From the NCBI RefSeq assembly GCF_008312895.1, contig NZ_VSSP01000013.1, positions 43,217 through 107,216 on the forward strand: a stretch of 64,000 bases of DNA, read 5' to 3'. Positions 49,242-56,765 of the stretch are shown here, in pieces (within the stretch, counting starts at the first letter, position 1; each line of letters starts with the position of its first letter). Source of the DNA: Luteimonas suaedae (GTDB taxonomy: Bacteria > Pseudomonadota > Gammaproteobacteria > Xanthomonadales > Xanthomonadaceae). Under the pieces are notes generated by a model. The model saw only the letters and a list, made by a program, of their open reading frames with translations, made no database searches and was not told where the DNA came from. The translations under genes were made by a program, and so were the position numbers.

Positions 49242-50430
49242 CTACGCCGCGCTCGACGCGCGCGGCCGCGACCGCCGCGGCACCGTCGCCGCCGACAGCG
49301 AACGCGACGCGCGCGAACGGCTACTGCGCCGCCAACTCGTGCCGGTGAAGCTGGTGCCGGCCGCCGCCGCGGCATCGAAACCCACCCTGCTGCGCGGCCG
49401 CTTCGGCAACCGCGAACTCACCCTGGTCACGCGCCAGCTCGCGACGCTGGTCGCGGTGGCGCCGCTGGAGGAAGCGTTGCGCACCATCGGCGCCCAGGCC
49501 GAGAAGCCCGCGGTGCGGCGGGTGTTGCTGTCGACCCACGCCACCGTGGTCGAGGGCTTCCGCCTGTCCGAGGCGATGGCGCGCCAGGGCAATGCCTTCC
49601 CACCGCTGTACCGGGCGATGGTCGCCGCCGGCGAAGGCACCGGCGCGCTGCCGGAGATCCTCGAACGACTGGCCGACCTGCTCGAGCGCCAGCAACAGGT
49701 GCGCAGCCGCCTGACCACGGCGCTGGTGTATCCGGCGGCGCTGGCGCTCACCGCGCTGGCGGTGGTGGTGGCGCTGATGACCTTCGTGGTGCCGAAGGTG
49801 GTCGAGCAGTTCGACTCCATGGGCCGCACGCTGCCGTGGCTGACGCGCGCGGTGATCGGCGTTTCGGAGCTGATGACCGGCTGGGGCCTGGCGCTGCTGG
49901 TTCTGCTGGCGCTCACCGCCGTCGGCTTCGTGCGGCTGCTGCGCAAGCCGGACTTCCGGCTGCGCTTCGACGGCATGCTGCTGCGCGCGCCGCTGCTCGG
50001 GCGCCTGATCCGCGACGTCCACGCCGCGCGGCTGGCGCGCACGCTGGCGATCATGCTCGCCAGCGGCCTGCCGCTGATGGAAGGCCTGCGCACCACCGCG
50101 CGCACGGTGCACAACCGGGTGCTGCGCCGGGCCACCGAGGACATGGCCGATGCGATCCGCGAAGGCGGCAGCCTGTCGGCGGCGATGCGCCGCGCCGCGG
50201 TGTTCCCGCCGACGCTGCTGTACATGGCGTCCAGCGGCGAAAGCAGCGGCCGCCTGGCGCCGATGCTCGAACGCGCCGCCGATTACCTGGAACGCGAGTT
50301 CAACACCTTCACCGCCGCGGCGATGAGCCTGCTCGAGCCCGCGATCATCGTCGCCATGGGCGGCCTGGTGGCGTTGATCGTGCTGTCGATCCTGTTGCCG
50401 ATTTTGCAGTTCAACACTCTTGCGCTGTAG
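49228..50430 (+). CDS. gspF: Type II secretion inner-membrane protein GspF
   Basis: A 400-residue polytopic protein with two T2SSF cytoplasmic domains separated by membrane segments (near residues 170-195, 220-240 and at the C-terminus). The start MATFDYAALDARGRDRRG is typical. It overlaps gspE by 14 bp. Downstream the run of overlapping genes is interrupted by 95 bp carrying one arm of a heptad repeat. Confidence 0.94.
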   Translation: MATFDYAALDARGRDRRGTVAADSERDARERLLRRQLVPVKLVPAAAAASKPTLLRGRFGNRELTLVTRQLATLVAVAPLEEALRTIGAQAEKPAVRRVLLSTHATVVEGFRLSEAMARQGNAFPPLYRAMVAAGEGTGALPEILERLADLLERQQQVRSRLTTALVYPAALALTALAVVVALMTFVVPKVVEQFDSMGRTLPWLTRAVIGVSELMTGWGLALLVLLALTAVGFVRLLRKPDFRLRFDGMLLRAPLLGRLIRDVHAARLARTLAIMLASGLPLMEGLRTTARTVHNRVLRRATEDMADAIREGGSLSAAMRRAAVFPPTLLYMASSGESSGRLAPMLERAADYLEREFNTFTAAAMSLLEPAIIVAMGGLVALIVLSILLPILQFNTLAL

Positions 50431-50438
50431 CGCAAGAC

Positions 50439-50578
50439 GGGAATGGGGAATCGAGAATGGATTACAGCGACACGCCGCGATCGGTCCCTGGCCAGCAACC
50501 GTCACACATCACCACAGGAACGAACATGACTCCCCTGCACCGCTTCAACCGATTCCCGATTCCCCATTCCCCATTCCC
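50439..50578. repeat. Heptad inverted-repeat element spanning the gspG start
   Basis: Left arm GGGAATGGGGAATCGAGAAT (from 50439, ending GG at 50460); right arm of four heptads GATTCCC, GATTCCC, CATTCCC, CATTCCC (50551-50578). The arms are near-complementary and enclose 90 bp holding the gspG ribosome-binding site and ATG. The right arm is translated as part of the leader peptide. Confidence 0.85.
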
Positions 50579-50993
50579 GGCTTGCCGGGGCTTCACCCTG
50601 GTGGAACTCATGGTCGTGATCGTGATCATCGGCCTGCTGGCGACGGTGGTGATGATCAACGTGATGCCCAGCCAGGATCGCGCCATGGTCGAGAAGGCGC
50701 GTGCTGACATCTCGGTGCTGGAGCAGGCGGTCGAGACCTACCGGCTGGAGAATCTGACCTATCCGCGCACGCAGGACGGGCTGGAGGCGCTGCTGCGCCC
50801 GCCGCAGGGGCTCGCGCGCCCGGAGCGCTACCGCAAGGGCGGCTACATCCGACGCCTGCCGCAGGACCCGTGGGGCAACCCGTACCAGTACGCCTATCCG
50901 GGCCGCGTCGGCACGTTCGACGTGTACTCGTTCGGCGCGGACGGGCAGGAAGGCGGCGAAGGCGATGGGGCGGATATCGGGAATTGGAACTAG
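50526..50993 (+). CDS. gspG: Major pseudopilin GspG
   Basis: A 155-residue prepilin. The mature protein begins after CRG in CRG-FTLVELMVVIVIIG, with Glu at +5, and ends in the Asp-rich calcium loop (YSFGADGQEGGEGD). It forms the pseudopilus shaft. The ATG at 50526 has AGGA six bases upstream. The leader is 22 residues, about half of it (RFPIPHSPFPA) read from the heptad repeat, which is unlike the short basic leaders usual for GspG. 88 bp follow before gspH. Confidence 0.93.
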   Translation: MTPLHRFNRFPIPHSPFPACRGFTLVELMVVIVIIGLLATVVMINVMPSQDRAMVEKARADISVLEQAVETYRLENLTYPRTQDGLEALLRPPQGLARPERYRKGGYIRRLPQDPWGNPYQYAYPGRVGTFDVYSFGADGQEGGEGDGADIGNWN

Positions 50994-51000
50994 GCGACGT

Positions 51001-51136
51001 GATTGGTGATTGGTGATTCGTGATTGGCAAGAGCAAGAGCAGCGGCCGGGCGACGAGGCCGAAGAACGACTGGGACCCGCAGTGAGCATCCGACGATCCC
51101 CGCATCGAATCACCAATCACCAATCACCAATCACGG
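51001..51136. repeat. Family D heptad inverted-repeat element spanning the gspH start
   Basis: Left arm GATTGGTGATTGGTGATTCG then TGATTGG (51001-51027); right arm AATCACC in three copies then AATCACG (51108-51135). The enclosed 80 bp contain the likely gspH start codon, and the right arm is translated (ITNHQSPITA). Same family as 28101-28260. Confidence 0.85.
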
Positions 51137-51630
51137 CTTTCACCGGCTTCACCTTGGTCGAGCTGATGGTGGTGCTGGCGATCGTCGGGCTGCTCGGCGC
51201 CGCGGTGGTGTTGACTGCGCCCGGCCGGGGCGACGCGCTGGCCAGGGATGCCGACGCATTGGCCGCGCGCCTGCTGCGCGCGCAACAGGAGGCGATCCTG
51301 GGCACGCGCGCGATCCGAGTGCGTGCCGATGCGCGGGGCTACGCCTTCTCGGTGCAGCGCTTCGACGGCTGGCAGCCGCTGGCCGACGCGCCGTTCCGGC
51401 CGGCGACCTGGTCGGACGGCGTGGCCCCGGAGCTGCCGCGTGGGCAGGAGGCGATCGAGTTCCGCTTCGATCCGATCGGCACCGCCGAGCCGGTGCAGAT
51501 CGTGCTGCGGCAGGACCAGCGACGCACGCAGGTGACGGTCGACGCGACCGGCGGTGTGGAGGTCGCGGTAATGTCGGCCGGCAGCGATCGCATCGCCGCC
51601 GAGAACAGGCTGTTCCGGAGCGCGCAGTGA
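51082..51630 (+). CDS. gspH: Minor pseudopilin GspH
   Basis: A 182-residue prepilin tip component; the mature part starts after FTG in TG-FTLVELMVVLAIVGLLG. I chose the GTG at 51082 because it gives a 22-residue leader like that of gspG. A TTG at 51010 would begin inside the left repeat arm and is less likely. The leader is mostly read from the AATCACC repeat. The stop overlaps the gspI start by one base. Confidence 0.88.
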   Translation: MSIRRSPHRITNHQSPITAFTGFTLVELMVVLAIVGLLGAAVVLTAPGRGDALARDADALAARLLRAQQEAILGTRAIRVRADARGYAFSVQRFDGWQPLADAPFRPATWSDGVAPELPRGQEAIEFRFDPIGTAEPVQIVLRQDQRRTQVTVDATGGVEVAVMSAGSDRIAAENRLFRSAQ

Positions 51631-52133
51631 TGCTGGGGCTCCATTCGCGGGTATCGAGGAGAGATTTTCGCGGGCGATTCGCTGTCGTCAGCCGTGGCGA
51701 CGGCCTCATTGGTGTCCAAGCGGTAGAGTCGTGGGGGCGCGGCGACGGCATCATTGGTGTCAAGGCGGTAGGTTCGCGGCAGCGCGGCTTCTCGCTGCTG
51801 GAGATGCTGGTCGCGATGGCCGTATTCGGACTGGTGGTGATCGCGCTGCTGAACCTGTCCGGCGAGAACACCCGCACCACGGCGATCGTCGAGGAGCGGG
51901 TGCTGGCCGGCGTGGTCGCGGAGAACCGCGCGGTCGAGGCGGCGGTCGAACCGCTGCAGGCGCTGGCGCGCGCGACCGAAGGCAGCGAGCGCCTCGGCGA
52001 TCGCGAGTGGCACTGGACGCGCACGGTCAACGCCACCGACGACGCGGCGATCGTGCGCGTGGAGGTGACGGTGACGGCCGCCGGCAGCGATCGTGTCGCC
52101 GCCGAGACCGTTCTGTTCCGGGGGACGCCATGA
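51630..52133 (+). CDS. gspI: Minor pseudopilin GspI
   Basis: A 167-residue prepilin tip component; the mature part starts after QRG in RG-FSLLEMLVAMAVFGLVVI. The ATG at 51630 overlaps the gspH stop. The leader is 53 residues, far longer than normal, and I see no ATG, GTG or TTG codon between the repeat and the cleavage site. It contains two 15-residue repeats (RGDGLIGVQAVESWG and RGDGIIGVKAVGSRQ) encoded by a 45-bp tandem duplication. Confidence 0.88.
   Translation: MLGLHSRVSRRDFRGRFAVVSRGDGLIGVQAVESWGRGDGIIGVKAVGSRQRGFSLLEMLVAMAVFGLVVIALLNLSGENTRTTAIVEERVLAGVVAENRAVEAAVEPLQALARATEGSERLGDREWHWTRTVNATDDAAIVRVEVTVTAAGSDRVAAETVLFRGTP
51696..51785. repeat. 45-bp tandem duplication within gspI leader
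   Basis: Units at 51696-51740 and 51741-51785, each with GGCGACGGC-TCATTGGTGTC and CGGTAG. They keep the reading frame (15 codons) and end just before the prepilin cleavage codons. No other copy is seen in this window. Confidence 0.85.
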
Positions 52134-53128
52134 ACCCGCGTCCACGATTTGCGGGATTCGGGCAGGCGCGTTGCGATGTTCGAGATAACGGGGCAAGCCG
52201 CAAATCCCCCCCAGCCCCCCTTTTTCAAAGGGGGGAGAACAGCAGGGCGCCCGGCGTGTCGATCTCGGTGGCGTGCCTCGTTTCCCTGGGAAGGCCGGTG
52301 GCATGCCTTGCTCCATCGTTCGAAAGTCCGGTGGCAAGGCTTGCTCCATCGTTCGAAAGGCCGGGAACATGCCCTGCTCCATCGTTCGAAGAGCCGGGAA
52401 CGCGTCCTGCTCCCCCCTTCGAAAAGCCGGGAACGCGTCCTGCTCCCCCCTTCGAAAAGCCGGTGGCGCGTCCTGCTCCCCCCTTTGAAAAAGGGGGGCT
52501 GGGGGGGATTTACGCGCGTAGCATCAGGTGCCGTCGGCGCCTCGCCCACGGTTTTACGTTGGTCGAAATGTTGGTCGCACTGGCGGTGTTCGCGCTGTTG
52601 TCCGCCGCCGGCGTCACGGTACTGGCCTATGCCGCCGACAACCAGGGCGTGCTGCGCGAGCGGATGCAGCGGATCGGCGAGTTCCAGCGCGCCCGCGCGG
52701 TGCTGCGCGCCGACCTGTCGCAGGCGGCGCCGCGGGCCACGCGCAACGCCGCCGGCCATCCCGCGGTGCAGGCCTTCACCGGTTCCGCCGACGCCGCGCC
52801 CGGCCTGCTGTTCGCGCTGACCCGGCGCGGCTGGAGCAACCCCGAGCAGGCACCGCGGGCGTCGCTGCAGTACGTCGAATACCGGCTGGTCGACGACCGC
52901 CTGGAACGCGGCACGCGTCCGGCGCTCGACGGTGCCGTGCTCGGCACGCCGCAGGTGCTGCTGCGGGGCGTGCGCACGGCGCGCGCGCACTACCGCTACC
53001 AGGGCGAGTGGATGGACGGCTGGCCCGGCGGCGCCGACCGCGTGCCGGAAGCGCTGCAGCTGGACCTGCGGATCGACGGCATCGGCGACGTGCGGCAATT
53101 GTTCCTGATGCCGGGGCAGCCGCTGTGA
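52130..53128 (+). CDS. gspJ: Minor pseudopilin GspJ with repeat-expanded leader
   Basis: The mature protein starts after AHG in HG-FTLVEMLVALAVFALL and runs about 190 residues, with a normal GspJ body. The ATG at 52130 overlaps the gspI stop and gives 332 residues with a leader of roughly 140, impossible as an ordinary prepilin leader. A GTG at 52463, inside the last 33-bp repeat, would give a 30-residue leader. Other in-frame GTG codons occur in the repeats. The leader region contains six 11-residue repeats (PGTRPAPPFEK type). Either translation restarts near the end, or the long leader is really made; this cannot be decided here. Confidence 0.85.
   Translation: MNPRPRFAGFGQARCDVRDNGASRKSPPAPLFQRGENSRAPGVSISVACLVSLGRPVACLAPSFESPVARLAPSFERPGTCPAPSFEEPGTRPAPPFEKPGTRPAPPFEKPVARPAPPFEKGGLGGIYARSIRCRRRLAHGFTLVEMLVALAVFALLSAAGVTVLAYAADNQGVLRERMQRIGEFQRARAVLRADLSQAAPRATRNAAGHPAVQAFTGSADAAPGLLFALTRRGWSNPEQAPRASLQYVEYRLVDDRLERGTRPALDGAVLGTPQVLLRGVRTARAHYRYQGEWMDGWPGGADRVPEALQLDLRIDGIGDVRQLFLMPGQPL
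52202..52511. repeat. Family C element with 33-bp minisatellite inside gspJ
   Basis: Outer arms AAATCCCCCCCAGCCCCCC-TTTTTCAAAGGGGGG (52202-52235) and CCCCCCTTTGAAAAAGGGGGG-CTGGGGGGGATTT (to about 52511). Between them lie six 33-bp units (52295-52492), translated as PVACLAPSFES, PVARLAPSFER, PGTCPAPSFEE, PGTRPAPPFEK (twice) and PVARPAPPFEK. The last unit merges into the right arm, so the units look like expanded copies of the arm. The intergenic relative is at 26921-27030. Confidence 0.9.
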
Positions 53129-54102
53129 TCCCTCGGCGCCAGCGCGGCATCGCCCTGCTCACCGTGCTGCTGCTGGTGGCGGTGATGGCGGTGCTGGTGA
53201 TGGGCGTGCTCGACGACATCCGCTTCGGTCTGCGCCGCGCCAACAACGCGCAGTCGGTGGCGCAGGCGCAATGGCATGCGCTGGGCGCCGAGGCGCTGGC
53301 GCTGGCGCAGATCGAGCGCCTGGCCGCCAGTGATCCGGGGCGCACCACGTCCGCGGGCGACTGGAACGGCCGCGCGTTCGTGTTCCCGGTGGAATCGGGC
53401 GCGATCAGCGCGCGCCTGTCCGATGGCACCGCCTGCTTCAACCTCAACAGCGTGGTCGAGGGCGGCGCCGACACCTTCATGCTGCGCCCGGACGGCATAA
53501 CCCAGTACGTCGCCCTGTTGCAGGCGCTGGGCTTCTCCGAACACGAGGCCCGCACGCTCGCCGACAGCCTCGCCGACTGGATCGACAGCGACCAGCAGCG
53601 CGAGAGCCTCGGACACGAGGACGAGGCGTACGCGCGCGGCCGCGACGGCTATCGCACCGCCGGCACCCTGCTGGCGGAGACCAGCGAGTTGCGCGCGATC
53701 CACGGCTACACCGCGGAGGTCTATGCACGCCTGCGTCCGCACGTGTGCGCATTGCCGACGGTCGACCTGTCGCCGGTGAACGTCAATACGCTGCGCGAGG
53801 AGGACGCCGCGATCGTGCGCATGCTCACCGAAGGCAAGCTCGACGACGCTCAGGCGCGTCGGGTGATCGCAGCACGCCCGGCCGATGGTTGGCGCGACGT
53901 CGACAAGTTCTGGACCGCTCCTGGCATGGCCGTGCCGTCGTCGGATGGCCTGCTCGGCCAAGTAAAGCTGCGCACGCGCTACTTCCGCCTGCACGCCGAA
54001 GTCGAGGTCGGCCCGGCGCAGGTCGTGCTGAGCGCCCTGTTCGAACACGACGGCAGCAGCCCGGCACGGCTGCTGGCTCGCAGATGGAGTGCCGAGGAAT
54101 GA
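53125..54102 (+). CDS. gspK: Minor pseudopilin GspK
   Basis: A 325-residue pseudopilus tip protein. The leader is a compact eight residues (MIPRRQRG), then IALLTVLLLVAVMAVLV; as usual for GspK the mature +5 Glu is missing. The large helical domain includes FNLNSVV and SPVNVNTLRE. The GTG start overlaps the gspJ stop. Its normal leader contrasts with those of gspG-J. Confidence 0.92.
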   Translation: MIPRRQRGIALLTVLLLVAVMAVLVMGVLDDIRFGLRRANNAQSVAQAQWHALGAEALALAQIERLAASDPGRTTSAGDWNGRAFVFPVESGAISARLSDGTACFNLNSVVEGGADTFMLRPDGITQYVALLQALGFSEHEARTLADSLADWIDSDQQRESLGHEDEAYARGRDGYRTAGTLLAETSELRAIHGYTAEVYARLRPHVCALPTVDLSPVNVNTLREEDAAIVRMLTEGKLDDAQARRVIAARPADGWRDVDKFWTAPGMAVPSSDGLLGQVKLRTRYFRLHAEVEVGPAQVVLSALFEHDGSSPARLLARRWSAEE

Positions 54103-55226
54103 TCACGTACATCGTGCTGCTGCCGCAGGATCCGAAAGCGCCGGCGCTGCGCCTGAGCGTCGACGATGACGGGCGCGTGCTGGCGCGCGAACGCCTGCGC
54201 ACCGGCGCCACCGCAGCCCAGCCGGCCGCGGCTACGCAGACGCGCACCGTGCTGGTGGTGCCAGGCACGCAGGCGCCGGCGCTGTGGCTGGAACTGCCCG
54301 CGCGCAACCCGGTGCAGGCGCTCGCCGCCGCGCGCGCGCTGATCGCCGAACGCCTGGCGGGCAGCGGCGAGGCGCTGCACATCGCCATCGCGGCCGCCGC
54401 CGGCGATGAAGCGCGAAGGCCGGTGGTGACGGTCGAACGCGCGCTGATGACGCAGTGGCTGGAGCGCGCCGCGGCACTGGGCATCACCGTGGACGCGCTG
54501 GTTCCCGATCATCTCGCGCTGCCGGCGCCGGAAGACGACGGCGTCGTGGTGGTTGCCGACGGCGACGAGCGCATCGTGCGCGGGCCGCGGCTGGCGTTCC
54601 GCAGCGAGGCGGCGCTCGCCGCGCTGGTCCTCGAAGGACGGGCACAGCAGGTCGTCGAGGCGGGCCCGCAGGCCGAAGCCCTGCTCGCCGCCGGCGCGCG
54701 GCAGCCGGCGATCGACCTGCTGCAGTACGACTTCGCGCGCACGCCGGCGCAACCCCGCGGCGCGCGCGCCTGGCGCCGCGCCGCGGTGCTCGCCGCGCTG
54801 CTGGCGCTCTCGCCGCTGCTGCTGTGGGGCGCCGAGGCGCTGCGCTACACACTGGCCGCACGCGCGCTGGAAGCCGAGGCCGCGGCGATGGTCGATGCCG
54901 CCCTGCCCGGGCGCGCGCCGGCGCAACCGCCGCTGGCGGCCGCGCGTGCGGCCCTGCGCCAGGCGCAGGCGCGCGACGGCTTCGCCCACGCGGCCTCGGC
55001 GCTGTTCGCGGCGGTGCCGCGGATCGAGGGCGCGCAGCTGGACCGACTCTCCTATGGCGAGGACGGCGCGCTGCGCGCGACGCTGTCGCATGCCCGGGCC
55101 GACGAACTCGATGTCCTGCGCGATGCGCTCGCCGGCGCCGGCCTGGCGCTGCAGCCGGCCGGCACCCGCCGCGCCGACGGCCGCCTCCACAGCGAACTCG
55201 ACATCCTGCCGGAGCCGGCGCCATGA
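54099..55226 (+). CDS. gspL: Type II secretion protein GspL
   Basis: A 375-residue bitopic protein. The cytoplasmic actin-like domain (residues 1-225) recruits GspE, one membrane segment lies near residues 230-250 (AAVLAALLALSPLLLWGA), and a periplasmic ferredoxin-like domain follows. The ATG overlaps the gspK stop. Confidence 0.9.
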   Translation: MITYIVLLPQDPKAPALRLSVDDDGRVLARERLRTGATAAQPAAATQTRTVLVVPGTQAPALWLELPARNPVQALAAARALIAERLAGSGEALHIAIAAAAGDEARRPVVTVERALMTQWLERAAALGITVDALVPDHLALPAPEDDGVVVVADGDERIVRGPRLAFRSEAALAALVLEGRAQQVVEAGPQAEALLAAGARQPAIDLLQYDFARTPAQPRGARAWRRAAVLAALLALSPLLLWGAEALRYTLAARALEAEAAAMVDAALPGRAPAQPPLAAARAALRQAQARDGFAHAASALFAAVPRIEGAQLDRLSYGEDGALRATLSHARADELDVLRDALAGAGLALQPAGTRRADGRLHSELDILPEPAP

Positions 55227-55720
55227 CCCGCCTGTTCGACACCGCCCGGCTTGCCGACTGGTGGCAGGCGCGCGAGCCGCGGGAACGGTGGATGGTCGCC
55301 GTGATGCTGGCTGCGGTGGCCGCGTTCGTGCTGTGGTACGGCGTGATCGCGCCGCTGCGCCAGGCGCGCGACGACGCGCGTGCGCGCCATGCCGATGCCG
55401 TTGCCGCAGCCCAGGAGATCGAACGGGCGCTGGCGCGCATCGAGGCCTCCGCGGCGCGACTGCCGCCGGCACCGGCCGGCGATGCCTTCGCCACCGCCAT
55501 CATCGACAGTGCCGGCGCCGCCGGCGTCGCCATCAGCCGGCAGGACGACGGCGGCGGCGGTGTGCTGGTGATTGCGATCGACGCGGTCGGCACGCCGGCG
55601 CTGTTCGGCTGGATCGATACCCTGCGGCGCGAGCACGGCATCGCCCCGCTCACCCTGCAGGTCGACAAGCGCGACGGCCGGCTGCGCGCCGAGCTGCGCT
55701 TCGCACCGCCATCGTCATGA
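55223..55720 (+). CDS. gspM: Type II secretion protein GspM
   Basis: A 165-residue inner-membrane protein that partners GspL. Short cytoplasmic N-terminus with WWQAREPRERW, one membrane segment (MVAVMLAAVAAFVLWYGVIA, residues 24-43), a coiled-coil-like stretch and a periplasmic ferredoxin-like domain. The ATG overlaps the gspL stop. Confidence 0.9.
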   Translation: MTRLFDTARLADWWQAREPRERWMVAVMLAAVAAFVLWYGVIAPLRQARDDARARHADAVAAAQEIERALARIEASAARLPPAPAGDAFATAIIDSAGAAGVAISRQDDGGGGVLVIAIDAVGTPALFGWIDTLRREHGIAPLTLQVDKRDGRLRAELRFAPPSS

Positions 55721-56433
55721 GCACACGTGGCCTGATCTGGCTGTTCTTGCTGGCGCTGCCGCCGCTGCTGGGCTTGCTGCTGCCTTTGCGGCTGGCGCTG
55801 GGCATGGTGGACCTGGAGCGGGCCGGCCTCGGCGCCGCCGGCTCGTCGGGCTCGCTATGGCGCGGGCGGCTGCAAGACGCGCGCCTGCACGGCCGCGCAC
55901 TCGGCGATGTCGATGTCCGGCTGTCGCCATGGCCACTGCTCACCGGCACCCGCGAACTGGTCGTGCGCAGCGCCACGCTGCGGGCCTCGCTGCTGCAGGG
56001 CGCACGCCGCGGCATCCGCGACGCCAACGGCACGCTGACCCTCGAAGATCTTGATCTCGCACCGGGCCTGGCCCTGGTGCTCGACGCCAGCGACGTGCAC
56101 TTGGTGTTCGTCGGCGACGCCTGCCGAAACGCCTCGGGCCGGATCGGTCTGGCACTGCATCCCGCCGCCGGCGGCGAACCGTTCGCGGTGCTCGAGGGCG
56201 CCGCGGCCTGCGACGGCCGCGCGGCAACGGTGGCCTGGATGCCGTCCGGCGCCGCATCGGGCCCGTTCGCCGCGCTCCGGGTCGATGCCCGCATCGAACC
56301 CGACGGCGCCTGGCGGCTGCAGTCGGTAGTGCCCGGTGTGGACGACGCGCGCGAAGCCGCTGCCCTCGAACTTGCCGGGTTCCGGCCCGGACCCGCCGGC
56401 TGGAGCCGGATCGACAACGGCACCTTCCCGTAA
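55717..56433 (+). CDS. gspN: Type II secretion protein GspN
   Basis: A 238-residue protein with an N-terminal membrane segment (LIWLFLLALPPLLGLLLPL) and a GspN-type periplasmic domain (SGSLWRGRLQDARLHGRALGDVDVRLSPW). GspN is an accessory component not found in all systems. Last gene of the cluster; its start overlaps the gspM stop. It is followed by a family B repeat that may end the transcript. Confidence 0.88.
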   Translation: MSTRGLIWLFLLALPPLLGLLLPLRLALGMVDLERAGLGAAGSSGSLWRGRLQDARLHGRALGDVDVRLSPWPLLTGTRELVVRSATLRASLLQGARRGIRDANGTLTLEDLDLAPGLALVLDASDVHLVFVGDACRNASGRIGLALHPAAGGEPFAVLEGAAACDGRAATVAWMPSGAASGPFAALRVDARIEPDGAWRLQSVVPGVDDAREAAALELAGFRPGPAGWSRIDNGTFP

Positions 56434-56477
56434 CGGCGTGGGCCCGCTCCCTCGCCGAGGCATCGAGGGGGCCTTTC

Positions 56478-56621
56478 GTAGGAGCGCGCCATACGCGCGA
56501 TGCCGCGGAAATTTCGCCGCCACGCGATCTAGGGCGCCAACGCGCCTTCCGGCTCGCGCCGGAGCCGTCGATGCGCCGCCCCGGAAACGCCCGCGGCATC
56601 GCGCGCATGGCGCGCTCCTAC
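56478..56621. repeat. Family B palindromic repeat (copy 3)
   Basis: 144 bp from GTAGGAGCGCGCCATACGCG to the inverse ending GCGCGCTCCTAC. The centre differs from the other copies. It separates gspN from the Pho-box promoter. Confidence 0.88.
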
Positions 56622-56700
56622 GGCTCCGAAGCCCCGGCGACATATGAATGAAAACTGACCGTCACCGAAAAGTCGCCGATCTGACACATATGACGGTTTC

Positions 56701-56734
56701 TTGTCACATTAATGTCAATTGCACGGCCTAGGCT
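56701..56734 (+). promoter_or_regulatory. Pho box and -10 element of the OprP-like porin gene
   Basis: TTGTCAC (56701-56707), ATTA, ATGTCAA (56712-56718): two TGTCA repeats with the 11-bp period of a Pho box. It is followed after exactly 10 bp by TAGGCT (56729-56734) as the -10. This is the architecture of PhoB-activated promoters, where the Pho box replaces the -35. A further degenerate copy, CTGACAC, lies at 56681. Confidence 0.72.
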
Positions 56735-56765
56735 TCGCTCGTCCCCCTTACGCGAAGACCCGCCC

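Noticed and set aside
51010..51081. TTG start for gspH at 51010
   Set aside because: It would begin inside the left repeat arm and give a leader of about 46 residues; the GTG at 51082 gives a 22-residue leader matching gspG.
52130..52500. Separate small gene encoding the 11-residue repeats before gspJ
   Set aside because: The frame runs without a stop straight into the gspJ mature sequence, and the DNA matches an intergenic repeat family.
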